DNA from: Phoronis australis
Taxonomy: Eukaryota; Phoronida; Phoronidae
NCBI GenBank assembly: GCA_002633005.1
Contig: NMRA01000296.1
Coordinates: 1-64,000 of the forward strand
DNA: 64,000 nt
Reading direction: 5' to 3'
In this document: positions 1 to 13,800 of the stretch, in pieces
Position numbering within the stretch: the first letter of the stretch is position 1
Layout: each line of letters starts with the position of its first letter
The notes under the pieces: model-generated
The model's database searches: none
Told to the model about the DNA's origin: nothing
The model's input: only the letters and a program-made list of their open reading frames with translations
Made by a program: the position numbers and the translations under genes

Positions 1-87
1 GGCCGTGGCCGTGGCCGTGGCCGTGGCCGTGGCCGTTGCCGTTGCCGTTGCCGTGGCCGTGGCCGTGGCCGTTGCCGTTGCCGTGGA
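1..87. repeat. GGCCGT hexanucleotide tandem repeat
   Basis: The window opens inside a run of GGCCGT with interspersed GCCGTT variants, about 14 units. It reads as alternating Ala-Val in one frame only because of the repeat. It is a simple-sequence repeat and not a gene; its left edge lies outside the window. Confidence 0.95.
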
Positions 88-95
88 CAACAAAC

Positions 96-860
96 TTGAT
101 TGCAGAAATATTTTGATTAAATGTAAGACAACAGCATCACATTTGAGCCATGTAAAACTTACGCCTAAAATAAGGCATAGTGATAGTTTTAGTAATAAAT
201 AACTTTTGTTAAATCTATTTCAAAATAAAAATCCAATTACTGCAAGACTGCGTGTTGTATGGACACAGCGACTTACTCGACAATTAACGTATTTTAGAAA
301 AAATTGTGATATAAGATTTATTCATACCACAGGCAAAGACTTCAAAAAAGGTTAGTACTTTGCTGTGTCTGTTGCCCGATATCCTGCTATGTATATTAAG
401 CAATGTCATGGCTGTTCCGCGAATCGTTTTGATAACTGTGTACAGAAACGTGTTATTGATGTCGTCCAGTGGAATATCCTTCGTATTACATTTATTTAGT
501 AACCAAAGCACATTTCAAAGGTTTTGACGGCAATCACCTCGTGTTGATCCCAGAACGTCCAGTCCACCACATGCATGCTTTGTTCCAACATAAACCCGGG
601 CGACTGCTTGGTTGATACTCGATAGAAACATGTGGGTATGATGGGATACGATAATTTTTATTGCAGATATATTTTGAGTAAATCTAAACAGCATCAAAAT
701 TTGACCGTGTAAAACTTACGCTTAAGATTAATATTGTGATAGATTGAACAAAAGTTAACCAATAATATTTTAAAATAAAAACCTTATTACAAACTGCACG
801 ATCAAGGAAACTTGAGATCGTATTCATTCATACCACAGGCAATGACATTGAAAATTTAAT
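96..860 (+). repeat. Diverged direct duplication (period about 555 bp)
   Basis: The stretch from about 96 to 350 recurs at about 653-860 in the same orientation. Shared blocks include TGTAAAACTTACGC, AAAATAAAAA and TTCATACCACAGGCAA. No coding sequence is supported. The remaining bases up to 1257 hold nothing I recognise. Confidence 0.6.
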
Positions 861-1257
861 TCAGGTGACATCAAAACAGGTAAATACGTTGTCTTAGGGT
901 CTATTTACAATAATGAGCCTCAAAACAGTACACAGAGTACCTTCAAACTTATAAAAAAGTTATAAAACGCTTGAACACATAAAGATATGAGATATTGAAC
1001 ATGTCCAAATTCCACCAGTCGGAGCGTGATATGCATTGGAACACATAAAGGAATAAAACTTATTATTGACAGGGAGACTACAAATATGGTATTTTATAAA
1101 TACGCAGAAGGCTTGAACATAGTTTTCTCCGTTACCGTGAGATGTCACAGTCATCCATAATATGGTATCACCAAATGTTCCATCTATTGCACAGCCTTTA
1201 AAGGTTCACCATATTGCTAGAAGTACTTAACAATTAACTTTTAAAACACATGCATAA

Positions 1258-2430
1258 CAGTACCCCCATGATAGTGATATTCAAGTTCATGTGGTAATGA
1301 AAAACAATCCCACTGCAAAGATTACTCGAGCTGAACTCATGGAGCTATTCAAATTTGCTACCAGTAAAAACCATTTTGTATTTAATGGGGAGGTTTTTAA
1401 CCAAATTGATGGTATAGCAATGGGCTCACCTTTGGCTCCCATACTAGCTGACATGTTTTTAGGTCACCATGAGAAAACATGGATTGAGACATACACTGCT
1501 CCTCGCATCTATTTCTATCGACGATATGTAGATGATGTGTTTTGTATATTTGAAAATCAGCAGTCAGCCCAGGAATTTTTGGTGTATTTAAACTCGTGGC
1601 ATCCTAATTTGAAATTCAGTATAGAATTAGAGGTCGATAACATTTTGCCATTTCTGGACGTCTTAGTGCAGCGTGAGGGTATCTCAGTGATAACATCAGT
1701 ATTTCATAAGAAGACCTACACAGGACTGTACACTTGTTTTCATAGCTTCACATCCTTTGTTTGTAAAGTAGGTCTCATTAAAACTCTAATAGACAGGGTA
1801 TATCGCATTAACAACACTTGGGCTAGATTTGATTCTAATATTAAAGAACTTACAACGAATTTGCAAAAGAATGGCTATCCCCTAGAATTAGTCAATAGGG
1901 TACTGAAAGCAAGACTCCAACGTAACCCTGATGATGTTCATCCCGTAGACAAAACTAACTACAAGTACTTTAAAATACCCTATGTTGGGTTTTACGCCAA
2001 AATTGCTCAACGAAAACTAAACAAATTGGTGAATGATTACTGTGTGAACTTAAGAGTTGTATTAACATTCAAGTCTCTAAAACTGTCGAATTTATTTAAC
2101 CCTAAGGACAAAATTGCCATGGGTCTACGGTCCAATGTAGTATACAAATTTATCTGTGCTGGATGTGCCTCCAGTTATATAGGCGAAACTGTTCGCCATT
2201 TGAAAACCAGGATCAAGAAACATCTAAATTCTGACAGAAATTCACATGTTAATATTCACCTACAGAGCTCCAATCATTGTTATCAGCAGTGCTCTTTCAA
2301 TGACTCTGCAATAATAGACCAGGCAGTAACAACAAAGGAGCTTAAAATTCGTGAGGCTTTACACATCAGTTGGAGCAAGCCCAATCTCAATAGGCAACTG
2401 ACACACCACAGGTTGTCATTGTTGGTCTAG
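1258..2430 (+). CDS. Penelope-like element reverse transcriptase + GIY-YIG endonuclease, 5'-truncated
   Basis: This is the C-terminal two thirds of a Penelope-like retroelement protein, which would copy element RNA at a nick made by its own endonuclease. The frame is open from 1258, just after a TAA at 1255. The first in-frame ATG is at 1297 (GTG at 1291), but no genuine start is expected because the N-terminus and most of reverse transcriptase motif A are missing. Visible motifs, counted from 1291, are IDGIAMGSPLAP (residues 39-50), the catalytic YVDD (79-82), a thumb segment with NGYPLELVNR, and a GIY-YIG domain from about residue 282 with VVYK, CAGC, YIGET and later paired His residues. 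The CxxC plus His pattern inside GIY-YIG is typical of PLE endonucleases. The ORF has no internal stop, so this copy is fairly young, but it cannot encode a complete enzyme. A hammerhead-like motif follows 88 nt after the stop. Confidence 0.93.
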   Translation, partial: QYPHDSDIQVHVVMKNNPTAKITRAELMELFKFATSKNHFVFNGEVFNQIDGIAMGSPLAPILADMFLGHHEKTWIETYTAPRIYFYRRYVDDVFCIFENQQSAQEFLVYLNSWHPNLKFSIELEVDNILPFLDVLVQREGISVITSVFHKKTYTGLYTCFHSFTSFVCKVGLIKTLIDRVYRINNTWARFDSNIKELTTNLQKNGYPLELVNRVLKARLQRNPDDVHPVDKTNYKYFKIPYVGFYAKIAQRKLNKLVNDYCVNLRVVLTFKSLKLSNLFNPKDKIAMGLRSNVVYKFICAGCASSYIGETVRHLKTRIKKHLNSDRNSHVNIHLQSSNHCYQQCSFNDSAIIDQAVTTKELKIREALHISWSKPNLNRQLTHHRLSLLV

Positions 2431-2513
2431 TTCATTGTCACTCCCTGTAACTGACTGTATCTGTGCTTCATTACTTGTTGCTGGGCCTATAGCTAGGTGG
2501 CCACTGTATTATC

Positions 2514-2559
2514 ACTTCTGAGGATGGTGTTTAATAAATGACACCGAAACATGTCAAGT
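2514..2559 (+). ncRNA. Hammerhead-ribozyme-like motif at PLE 3' end
   Basis: The order is ACTT (2514-2517), CTGAGGA core (2518-2524), one extra T, stem II GGTGT (2526-2530) pairing with ACACC (2541-2545), GAAAC (2546-2550), ATGTC, then AAGT (2556-2559) complementary to ACTT. This matches a type I hammerhead: CUGANGA, stem II, GAAA, very short stem III, UH cleavage site, stem I. PLEs are known to carry hammerhead motifs. The extra U after the core and the tiny stem III leave self-cleavage uncertain. Confidence 0.5.
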
Positions 2560-5500
2560 TTTAAAACCGTTGTTGTTTTCTTGAATATATGCTGCTATTT
2601 GCTATCATGGAGATATTATGATTGAAACACGCAGGAGATACTACACAGACGATTAAATAGTCATTCAAAAGTGATCTAAGCCCATCCATGTCCTGTTTGA
2701 AACTACTTCATGGAAGAGCCAAAGCCTCTCGAAAGGATCCAAAACGTTTGGCAATGGCCAGTTTCCTGGTACTAAAAGTGTGCTGCTCCCCTGTCAATGG
2801 TTTTGCATCACTAATTTCTGGTCTCATGGATTGTCGAACTATCTAGCATTCCTTTCAGTCGGACTTGTGAACCTTTGGCTTGACAGGACCTTTCCAAAAA
2901 TTCTAATTTGTTGTATCATAGGCGTTATAACACTTGAGAACCTTCAGAGTATCGAGCTGTGTCTTATATATACTAATGCATTATGAAACGTAAGCAACGT
3001 TACTTTACTTCTTCCATTTTGGATATCCGTAGGTCCCAACGTATCGTGGGTATGGGTATGGCGTGTAAATAGATAAAAACGTGTATTAATAAAATTTTAA
3101 AAAACAGTCCGCTTCTGCTTGTGAAATCTGCAAAGGAATTGAATTAACACCATTCAGCATGCATTTTGGGGGTCTTGAACGTAATTTGGGTTCAGTCATG
3201 CCGTTGTTTTAGTATGTTAGGGCTTGTTTTAGAGTGTAAGTGTAATTGTTAGTCGGGATTAGAAAGAGCGCTAGCGTCTGCACAATTGTACCACCAAGAC
3301 TTGCAACAAATGTCTAGTGTAACAGACTTGATGGATGTATAGAGATCTATTCATTTGAAGTACATGTGCGTCATCACATCCAAACACTAATACTTGAGAA
3401 CAACCCAGGGTACAACAAAACTACAGTCAACTCTTAAGAACTATTACAATAATCTGGAAACCACACAGTTGTCACCGGTGGAGAGCTGTAAATTCAAGAC
3501 CCAAATGTTATCAATAACATAATTCAATCAGCACTATCGTCCTTCATGTATCTGGAAAGACAGCATCTTACAGCGTGCGCTCTCACGGAAGTGCAACTTC
3601 CGGTTCTTTTTTACCTTTCCGTCTCCGGTTTTATTTTGTGTCGGTTATCGGCGACATCTTAGGTTCTCTTCCAGTGGTAGCGAGGTCAAGGTGCTGCTTG
3701 CTCAGGTCCTGTATGATCCTAAAAAAGTCTCTATATTTCTCTCTCAGTTTGAATATTTAAATTCATCTCAGAAATAGCTGTTAGTGTGACCGCTGTTTTA
3801 CTATCAATGAGCTCTGTCTTTTGCTAAATACTATGATTTTTGAGAGAATGTGAGCTGAAACCAGGCGAGAAAGAGTGTAAATGAAAAAAGAGATGCCTGA
3901 ATGACTGGCGATTAGATGTTTCACTTTACCTTTCTATTTTAAACAAACTCGCATGCAGTCGAAACAAGTAACTTCCAGGAGATTTAAAGCTTAGCAGCAC
4001 CATACCTTTTGTCTCTGGTGTCATTAGTGTAAGTGGTACTGCAGCACATTTCGTACCACGTCACTGTTCTCAGCGTCAGATCCTGCATGCTAATGGTATA
4101 CTAGTCAGCCAAAGTCCAGTGGATCGACGAAAGGCCAAGTCGCTAAAAATCGACAATGAGGTTAAAAGGAAATCAACACGCCCGAAGTAGTAAAATCTAT
4201 ATGTCTTCAAATGAAAACTAGAAATTAAGAAAGGTATGACTTAAGGTATAAATTCACGATTTTTAAGTCTTCAAATTCGAAGATCAACACAATTCCTAAA
4301 CCCCATTAGTTCGAAAGCTAAAAGTTCAAACTTTCATGACACGAGGTTCCGAACGGCGATTTCGAGCAAAATATTCGGTAATTTGGAAGCACATGCCTGC
4401 TTGACACTAGTTCTTCGAAGAGCCTGTGCCTCTGGAAAGGAGGCAAACAACGTGGTTACCGCCACTAAAGTTTTGCTGTTCCGCTGCTTTTGAGGTTTCT
4501 GGTATCATAAATCTTGAAACCAGTTTTGATCTAACTAGCTTTCTTTTCTGTCGGAGTTGTAAACACTTGGCCAAATAGGGTCTTTTTAAAAACATTTCAT
4601 TTTCCGTATCATTGGGTGTCAGGACATGAGAACCTTCAGAGTGCCTGGCTGCATCCAAAATATATAGTGGCATTAAACGGAAACAACGTTAGTTCACCTA
4701 CATAACTTTCGTCTTAAATCCTTCGTCATCCGTTTTGGTTATCCGAGGTTCACAGCGTATCGTTGATGTACGGTTATACCGCGTAAATAGACAAAAAAAC
4801 TGTATTAATGAACTTTTCAAACAATCGAAAAATCCACAGTTTTCAATTTGCCACTCGGAGATCAATTGAAAAATCCTTGTCTCTACGCCGATAGAAATCG
4901 GTCACGGGAACCATTGTTCATCTCCATCTGGTTGTGGCATCTCCAGAAGAATTCAAATAAGAGCAATCAGCACGTATTTTGTTACCTTGAACGTCCTTTG
5001 GATTAATTCATGCCGTCTTTCCTGGTATGCTATGGCAATTGTTGGGCGGGATTAGAAAGTGCGTTAGCGTCAACGCGAAAGCACAAGCAAGAAAATTAAC
5101 AAACGTCTAGTCCAAGCGAATTGTAAATACAATTGACAAATGGGCAGATCTATTCACTAGAGTAAATGTGCGTCATCACGGCCTAAGCATTAATACATGA
5201 GTAGAACCAAGGGTACAACTAAAATGCAGGCAACACTTGAAGTCTATTACAACGAAATGGACACCAAACACTGTTAACAGGTGAAGACCAAAGTGTTATC
5301 AATAACGACAGTTACCCCTATCGTGCTTCATGCATCGGGTAAGACAGTACCTCATGGCATGTGGCCTGACGCAAGAGGCAACTTCCGGGCTTCTGTTACC
5401 TTTCTCACTCTGATGTCTTTTTGTGTTAGTGGCTCAGTGACATGTTTGGTTTGTTGCCAGTGGTGGATCCTGCTTGTTCAGATCCTGTATGACCCTAAAA

Positions 5501-5989
5501 GAAGTGTTAAGTACATTTCTCAGAAATAGCTCTTCAGATTTGTGTGAAACATTCAAATACTATTATTTAAACGTCGTTCACAAAACGAAAATGAAATGAT
5601 CATATTTTAGATTATCAACAGTGTTTCTGATACCACTTCTGAAATATTTTATCAAATGAAATTTGATATTGTTATGAACACTGTTGTTTTACTAATAATT
5701 TGCCTTTTTCTTTTGCTAAATTTTGCAGTTTTTGAGAGATTGTGCCCTGGAACCAGGTATGAAACAGTGTACATGAATGAAGACGGTGCCTGAATGAGTA
5801 GCGAATAGAATTTTCACTTCATTTTTCCGAATCAAACAAGTTGCACATAGGAGTACACACGTCCAGGACGTTTACAGTGTTGAAAATCATTTATTAGTTT
5901 AAAGTGTACGCAGCATGACTCTAGTACCTAAAAATAAATTTTATTATTATATCTTACTTGATTTCAGTGCCTTTAGTGCACAGCTCATA

Positions 5990-6640
5990 AAGAAACACGT
6001 AAAAATTGAAAAAAAAAATAATTATGTACAACGTCATGGGTTGAACCCAAGTCGTTCGGCACACTGTTCGGACCAGCAACTAAGCGTATAGAGTGAATTG
6101 AAAGTAAAGTATATTTAGCGTCGAGAAGGTTCGTAGAGGGATGAGAAGATGTGTTTGCGGAGGCTGCAGCAACAACAGTCAGTGTTCCGAAGGACGCCAA
6201 AGTTGCGCAGTAGTGGCATCGCTTCGTGCGCCGAACGAGAATGTGGGACCTCAGCGTTGACCAAGCGATTCTGTCCGGAGCCACTCTGTGTTCTGCCCAC
6301 TTAGAGGAGACGTGTTTCGACTCCAATCAGAGGAGATGTTACGATGAAGGCCTGGTTCAATAAAGGACATTATTTACTATTCAGAAACATCGGTTCTTTA
6401 TTCAGGATCGTCTGTTGGATGACTGGGTTGACTGGCCGAGCCCGAGGCCGCTTCTCTCGCGGGAAGATCCAGTCCGTAAGGCCTCAAAGTAGAAAAGTAC
6501 GCAGCTGAAAACATATCAAACTCGTTCTCGCTTTCCTGCAACCCCATTTCGTCATCCTAGCCACCATTCTCGTACGTTTCTTCATAGTATTTGTTCATTT
6601 GTTGCTCATAATCGTTGTCGCTTTCAAATTCCCTACTCTC
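5990..6640 (-). mobile_element. Possible retroelement 3' relic with tRNA-like A/B boxes
   Basis: On the minus strand, an acidic reading frame (about 6640 to 6400, with one internal TAG) ends in a stop that overlaps an AATAAA signal. About 300 bp of non-coding sequence follows, then a tRNA-like stretch at about 6030-6090 with GCTTAGTTGCTGG (A-box-like), GGGTTCAACCC (B-box-like) and a downstream T run. This could be the end of an LTR retrotransposon plus a tRNA pseudogene or a SINE head. No LTR pair or target duplication was found, and it interrupts the family A array. Confidence 0.3.
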
Positions 6641-9600
6641 CGCCGTTGTTCAATGCTAGTCGCTGATCTCTTGTGTTCAACCCATGTCCCATGGCGGGAA
6701 ATGTGAAAATTGGCAAATTTGAAAGAGAAATCAAAATTTCGAGCTAATGACACAAAATAATCATGGATTTGGCTAAATTTTACGTCATACATTTAGTCTG
6801 TGGCCACTGATAATTCGAAATGCGCAAAAATCCATGTTTAAGTTCCTTCTTCGTTACATCGACCGCATTATTACGATTAGTTGTTTCGTTGTAGTTAGTC
6901 TTTTTTGCACAATAGATTGGGTCATTCTCACGATGTGTTGTGGTTTCATTTTTGAAACCAAAAAGTGATATATTTCAACATACAGATGAACTGCACCACA
7001 CCGTTTGACTCATAGTTTCGTCATAGTGGTCCTGCAAAACATTTGATATATTGTCACTGCTGGCAACTTCAGTTATCACACATGGATGGTATATTAGTCA
7101 GCCAAAGTCCGGTTGTTGGACACTGGGACAAGTCGCTAAAAATGAACTCCTTGAAAGTGATGAAGCAATACGACCTCAATTGAAATCTACAAGTGAGAAC
7201 TGTTTGGGCAGAAGGTATGAAATCACGGTATTCCTCGGTTTCAAGGTTAGCTAGACCAAGAATCCATAAATCTTAATATCCACTGAAGTCCGAAAGTTTA
7301 TCATTTTCAAAAGTAAACGTTCGATCTTTCAGGACACGAGGTTCTGAAAAGTGATTTCGTGAAAAAATTTGGGGTTAGTCTCTATACACGTGCCGTTTGA
7401 AACTAGTGATTCGAAGAGCCAGTGCATGCTTCTCAATGGGATCCAAACAAATTTTGTCAATGCTTACTGAGCTGCTACAGTTAGTGACATTATCAAATTT
7501 TGGAATACATCCAGTAAAATTTTGCTGCTCTGTTGTCAGACCTTGTCAATAGTTTCAACTAGACCTTCTTTTTGTTGGATTTGTGAACCTTCGGACAAAA
7601 GGTCCTTTTGAAAACGTTTTCATTTGTCGCATAATTTGCCTTCTAACTTGTACACCTTCGGAGTATCGAGCTCTATCCTATTTATACCAATGCATTATGA
7701 TTCCCAAGCAACTTCTTAGCTTTAGTATTCGGTTGTGAATTTTCTTCTTCCATGCTTCTTCTTCCGTTTTGATTATCCGTGGGTTGCAGCGTATCGCTGT
7801 TGCGTGGGTATGGCGAGTCAATAGACAAAAAAACATGTATTAACAAAATTTTTGTGACCTTTTACGTTATCTGGATTTATTCATGTTGTCTTTCTGGGTA
7901 CGTTTGGGCTTCTGTCAGTAGGTTAGTGTAATTTTTAGTCGGGATTAGAAAGAGCATCAGCGTCAACGCGAATACACGAGCAAGACAATTAAGAAACGAG
8001 TGGTTCAAGCGAATGGTGATAGATTTGATGGATGGAGAGGTGTATCCATTTAAAGTACATGTGCGTCATCACGAACCAAACACTAAAACCTGAGTATAAC
8101 CCATAGTACAAGTAAAATACAGCCAAAACTTAAAATATTTTACAACGACGCGACCCGGACACCACACAATTGTCTTAGGTGGAGAACTGTAACTGCAAGT
8201 GCCACCCAGACTAAAATATTATAAATAACAAAAGCTACAGTATACACCACTGTCGTCTTTCATGAATCGGTAAGACAGCAACTCATGGCGCGCGCCCTTA
8301 CGTTTAAGCAGCTTGCGAGACGTTTTTACCTTTTCCACTCTGGTGTTATTTTGTGTTCGTGGTTCAGCAACATCTTTGGTTCACTGCCAGTGGTGGCAAG
8401 GCCATGGTCTTTGTTGTTCGAAGCCTGTAAGACCCTAGAAAAGAACGTCTACGTTTCTCTAACGTTGTATCTCAGAAATGACAGTTCAGGTTGATGTAAA
8501 ACTTTCAAATACTATGATTTAAACACCGTTCAGAAAACGAAAATGATAAGAGCATATTTTATAACTTTAACAGAATTCAGAGATGACTTCTGGAACACCT
8601 TCATTAAATTAAATTCGATCTTGTTATTTATGCCAATGTTTTACCATTAATGTGCTTTTTGTCCTAAGCTAAATTTTATGGTTTTTTGAGAAATAATTTA
8701 TTGTGCCCTGAAACCAGGTGTGAATTGATGGGTCCTAGAATGCACATACGGTCAAAGCAAGTAACTTCCAGGATGTTTACAGCTTAATGGCACCATACTT
8801 TTTGGATATGGTGTCATTCGTGTAAGTGGTCCTGTGGTTTCATCCCACTGTTTGCAACGTCAAATCCCGCATGCCGCATGCTAGTGGTATATTAGTCAGT
8901 CCAGTGGTTCGAAGAAATTTGGCGAAGTCTCTAAAAACCTACAATAAAATTCAAACGAAGTCAACCCCTTGGAGGCAATGAAATCGTATGATCTGAATTG
9001 AAATCTACGAGAGAGAAAGAGTGTGAGCAGAAGGTATGAATTCAAGGTATTCATTGTTCTGAAAGCTTAAACGTCCAAAAATCTATAAATTCGAAGGTCC
9101 GCACCAGTCCGAAACTAAAAGTTAGAACTTTCATGTATCAAGATTTTGAAAAGTTGTTTGGAGAAGAAGGTTCGGGTGTTTATATGCACGTGCCTATTTG
9201 AAACTACTTTATGGAACCCTGAGAGCCTGTCGGAAGGATCAAAACAATATTCGGCAATGTGCAGAGATGTTGCATTTATTTACATTTTCAAATACTTGTT
9301 TACCACCACTACAATCTTGATGCTTCCTGTCGATGGCTAAATCACGTTTCAGGTATAATAGACCTTCGGACTAGTTTCGAACTAACTATCTTTTCTTTCA
9401 GTCGTATTTTTGAACCCTCGGGGTTAAAGGGCTCTTTTAGAAATATATGCAATTGTCAGACAAAATATTTTGGGATATTAAATACTCGAAGAGCCAGTGC
9501 CTCTGGAAAAGATCCAAACACAGCAATGTGCACTGAGCTTTCGCTTTCATTTACATTTTCAAACTTTGTTTTACCACCACTAAAATTTTGCTGCTTCGCT

Positions 9601-9959
9601 GTCGTTGACTTTGAATAACCGGCTTCTGGTTTCGTGGCCTTATTTCGGACAAACTAACTTTCTTGTCTGTCGGAATCGTGAACCTTGGGCCTGATAGGGC
9701 ATTTTTAAAAACATTTTTCGTTTCTCGTGTTATGGGTGTTTAGACTTGAGAACCTTCAAAGTATCGAATTGCAGTTATTTATATTAATGCAGTATGAAAC
9801 GCAACCAACGTTAGTTTACCTTCATAATTTTTATTCTAAATCCTTCTCGTGTTTTGGTTATCCGTGGGTCGCAGCACATCGTTGGGGTATGTGTATGGCT
9901 TGTAAATAGACAAAAACGTGTATTTTACAAACAACTGACAAAATCAAATTTTTCAATTT

Positions 9960-10850
9960 GCCACCAAGAAGCGCCACAGTAGTCAATTTCGTCGGAGCAA
10001 GACCATCAGCCGACCTTTTTACAGTAAAAACATGTATGCCAATGTTTAAAATCATCAGTAGAGTGGTTTGGTCGACAGAGAGGCGAACGACAAAAAGACT
10101 CGAAAACTGTAAAAAAAAAAGCCGCTAGGTGCCGCAAAATACTCCCAATCCATCCGGAAATGAAAGATGGGCACCATTTCACTAATATATGCCTATGTGC
10201 CAAATTTTGTGAAAATCCGTCGAAGAACCTTTGAATATACAAACTTTAGGTAAACTTAACAAAAAATTTAAATTGCCACTAGGAGGCACACCGGTAGTCC
10301 AATCCGCCCTGAAATCGTTGTCATCTTCATATAAAGATACTTGCTAAATTTAATAAAGATCTTGCAGAGCCATGGGCTGGGCGCAAAATCAACGGAAAAT
10401 GCCAATAGGAGGTGTCACGATAGTCGAAGTCGTCGGAAAGCCGTTGTCAGCTGCCTTCTTCATAGTAAGAACATATATGCCAATTTTCACAATCATCCTT
10501 AGAGTGGTTTGATTGATGGAGAGGTAGGTGCCAAAAATATACTAGAGGGCAGTACAATTTGTCATTAGGTGTCATCCGAAAACGAGAGGATAGAGTCATC
10601 TTATTGGCCCATAAGCCAAGTTTTATGAAAATCCGATGACCTTTGAAGAAACAGAGATAAACAAAAAAATGCCACCGGTAGGCGGATCCGTCCGAAATTC
10701 TTCGTCAACTGTCGTCAGCCTTATAGAAGCACATCTGCCAAATCTCATCAAGATCCTGTGAGGATTTAAGAGATACAGCTGTGGACGCCGTATCCCGGAC
10801 AACCGGGCAGGCAGAGATGACAAACATTCACATATAAATATGTGGGCGAA
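9960..10850 (+). repeat. Tandem repeat family B, block 1
   Basis: This is a block of degenerate units with recurring phrases such as AGTCGTCGGAAA, CCACTAGGTGGCGCAAAA and ATGAAAATCCGTTGA. It lies inside family A sequence. It is closely related to the longer block at 16150-17780, where the period of about 430 bp is easier to see. No protein is encoded. Confidence 0.75.
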
Positions 10851-13800
10851 TAAAAATGTCTACATTTCTCTAACTTTAAAGCTTCGTATCAGAAATAGCT
10901 GTTCAAATTTATGTAAAATTTCATTTCTATGATATAAATACCTTTTATAAAATGAAAATGAAATGCTCATATTTTAGAGCACTAACCGTATTTCACATCT
11001 GGATCATTTTCTTCAAATGAAATTCGGTCTTGTTAATGCCAGTGCCTTACTATCAATGTGCGCTTGGTTTTTGTGTTAAATTCTATGGTTTTTGAAAAAC
11101 TGTGTCATGAAATCAGGTGTGAAACAGTGTACATCAATAAAGTCAGATGCCTGAATGACTGGCGACTAAATATTTCATTTCGCTTTTCCAAATCAAAGTG
11201 TCGGTCTTTGATGACTCACAGGAGTACAAACGTTTAGTAAAAACCAGAAGATTCTATGATATTTACAAGTGAACGGAACCTTGATACCATCTCATGGTGC
11301 ACGCCCTCAGAAAAGAAACAATTTTCTGGATTTCTTACCTTTTCGACTCTGGTGTCATTTTAAGGTGATGGTTCAATGCTATCGTTGGTTCATTGACAGT
11401 GAGGGCCAGACCAGGGTCCTGCTAGTTAAGATCCTGTATGACTCTAGAAAAACGTCCAGAAATAGCAGTTCAGATTTAGGTAAATCTTTCAAATGCTGTG
11501 ATTTAAACTCCGTTCACGAAACAAAAATGAAATGATCATATTTTATGACATCAACGGTGTCTCTGAGATCACATCTCGAAATTTTTCATCAAATAAACTT
11601 CGATTAACTTACTGAAACCGTTGTTCAACTAGCAATTTGATATGGCCTTTTTTAAAACGTATTACGGGTACGGATTTGACTACCTTAAACATATTGAGCT
11701 GTACACTATTTATAGTAAATGCAATATGAAACCTTCATAAGTTGCACCTTAAAATCTTTCGGAATTCGTTTTGATTATCCGAGGGTCATGGGGGTATTGT
11801 TGGGGGTTGGGTGTGGCGTGTAAATATACATAACATGCATTGATAAAATTTACAAATAATAAAAAAATCGACTGTTTTCAATTAACCACACGCACATCTA
11901 TTGAAAAGACCTTGTCCTTGTCAAACTGTTTTAGAACTAATAAGCTTTTTCTCGAAATTGTGAACCTTCGGCCTTATAGCACCCTTTTAAAAATGTTTTC
12001 ATTTGTTGTATGATGGGTAGGGATTTAAGAACGTTCAAGGTATTGAGCTGTACACACTGCAGTATGAAACCTAAGTAACGATACTTTAGCTTTGTTATTT
12101 TCGTCTTAAATCTTTCTTCTTTCGTTTTGGTTAAAGGAAGGGTATGGGTATGGCGTGTAAATAGGAAAAAAGTGTATTGATCAAATTTACAAACAATCGA
12201 CCTATCAAATGCTTTCAATTTGCCGTACGCAAATCAATTGAAAAATCTTTCTCCCTACACCGGCAGGAATCGACCACGGGAAGCACTGCTCAGCTTCATC
12301 TTGCTTCTGCATCGGCACAGGGATTCAAATATTCCCTTCAGCATGGCTTTTGCGAACTTGAACGCCATTTAGATTAATTTGTGGTGTATGTCTTCGAATG
12401 TTAGGGCTTGTGTTTGTATGTTTGTGCTTTGTTGGGCGGGATTGGAAAGTGCGTTAGCGTTAATGCAAATCCACAGGCAAGAAAAGTAACAAACCTCTAG
12501 TCCAAGCGAATGGTAATACCATTGATAGATGGGCAGACCTGTCCATGGGATTAAAAGTAGGTCATCGCGGCCTAAGCTTTTATACCTTAGAAGAACCCAT
12601 CGTGCAATTAAAAACCAGCCAACACTTAAAATATTTTACAGCGACCTGGAAACCACAGTTGTCACAGGTGGAGAACTGTAACTGCACCTATCAGCAAGTC
12701 CAAAACGTTTTAATAACGAAATTTACACACCTTTATCCTCTTTTGTATTTTGGATAAGATAGCATCTTATGGCGCACGTCCTGATGGAAGAGGCAATTTC
12801 CGGGAGTTTTGATTTTTCCGACTCTGGTATCGTTTTGAGTTGGTGGTGCAGCGATACCTTTAGTCCGTTGCCAGTGGTGGCGAGGTCAAGATCCTTCTAG
12901 TTCAGATCCTGTATGACCCTAGAAAACTGAGCGTCTACATTTCTCTTGATTCAAAGGTTGCTATCTCAGAAATAGCAGTTCAGATTTATGTAAAACGTTC
13001 ACGTACTATGATTTAAACGTCTTTCACAAAACGAAAGTGCAATAATCACAATTTGGAACATCAACATTGTTTCTGAGATCACTTCACGAAACTTTTCATC
13101 AAATGATTATCGATCATATTTTGACACGGTTGTTTAATTAACAATGGGTCTTCGGTTTTTGCTAGCTTTTAATGGTTTTTAGGAGAACATGCCTTGAAAC
13201 TAGATGTGAGTCATTGTGAATTAATAAAGACATATGCCTGAATGACTGGCTAGTAGATTTTAAACTTCCCTTTTCCATATCGAAAAAATGTCGGTCATGT
13301 TTTGATGACACACAGTAGCACAAACGTATAGTAAAACCTAGAAGCTTCTATGATGTTTACAAATTAACGGAACCTTGACTCTTGTGCGATTCGTGTCAGT
13401 GGTCCTGCAGTACTTTTGGTATATTGTCATTGCTCGCAATGTCAGATCTCGCAAGTTAATGGTATACTGGTCAGCCAAAGTCAAATATTTCGACGAAAGG
13501 CCAAGTACCTAAAAGACCTAAAATAATGATAAAAGGAAGTCAACCCCTTGGAAATAATGAAATCATATTATCTGAACTGAAAACTACAAGTGAGAAAAAT
13601 TGTGGGGTAAAGTTATGAAATGCCGGTATTCCTTGTTTTCACAGACAAGCAAGTAAATAAATCCATCAATATCCACACAAGCCCGAAAGACTATTAGTTC
13701 GAAAACAAAAGGTTCGAATTTTCATGTCACGAAGCATTTTGAACAGTGATTTTGAGCGAAATGTTTGGAGAGTTGTAAGCACGTGGCTTCTTAAAACGAA

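Noticed and set aside
6030-6090. Functional tRNA gene
   Set aside because: A- and B-box-like sequences are present, but a full cloverleaf with acceptor stem cannot be formed.
9858-10242. Several frames of 65-137 codons in the 10 and 16-17 kb blocks
   Set aside because: They lie in the degenerate tandem family B and shift frame from unit to unit, so they are not genes.
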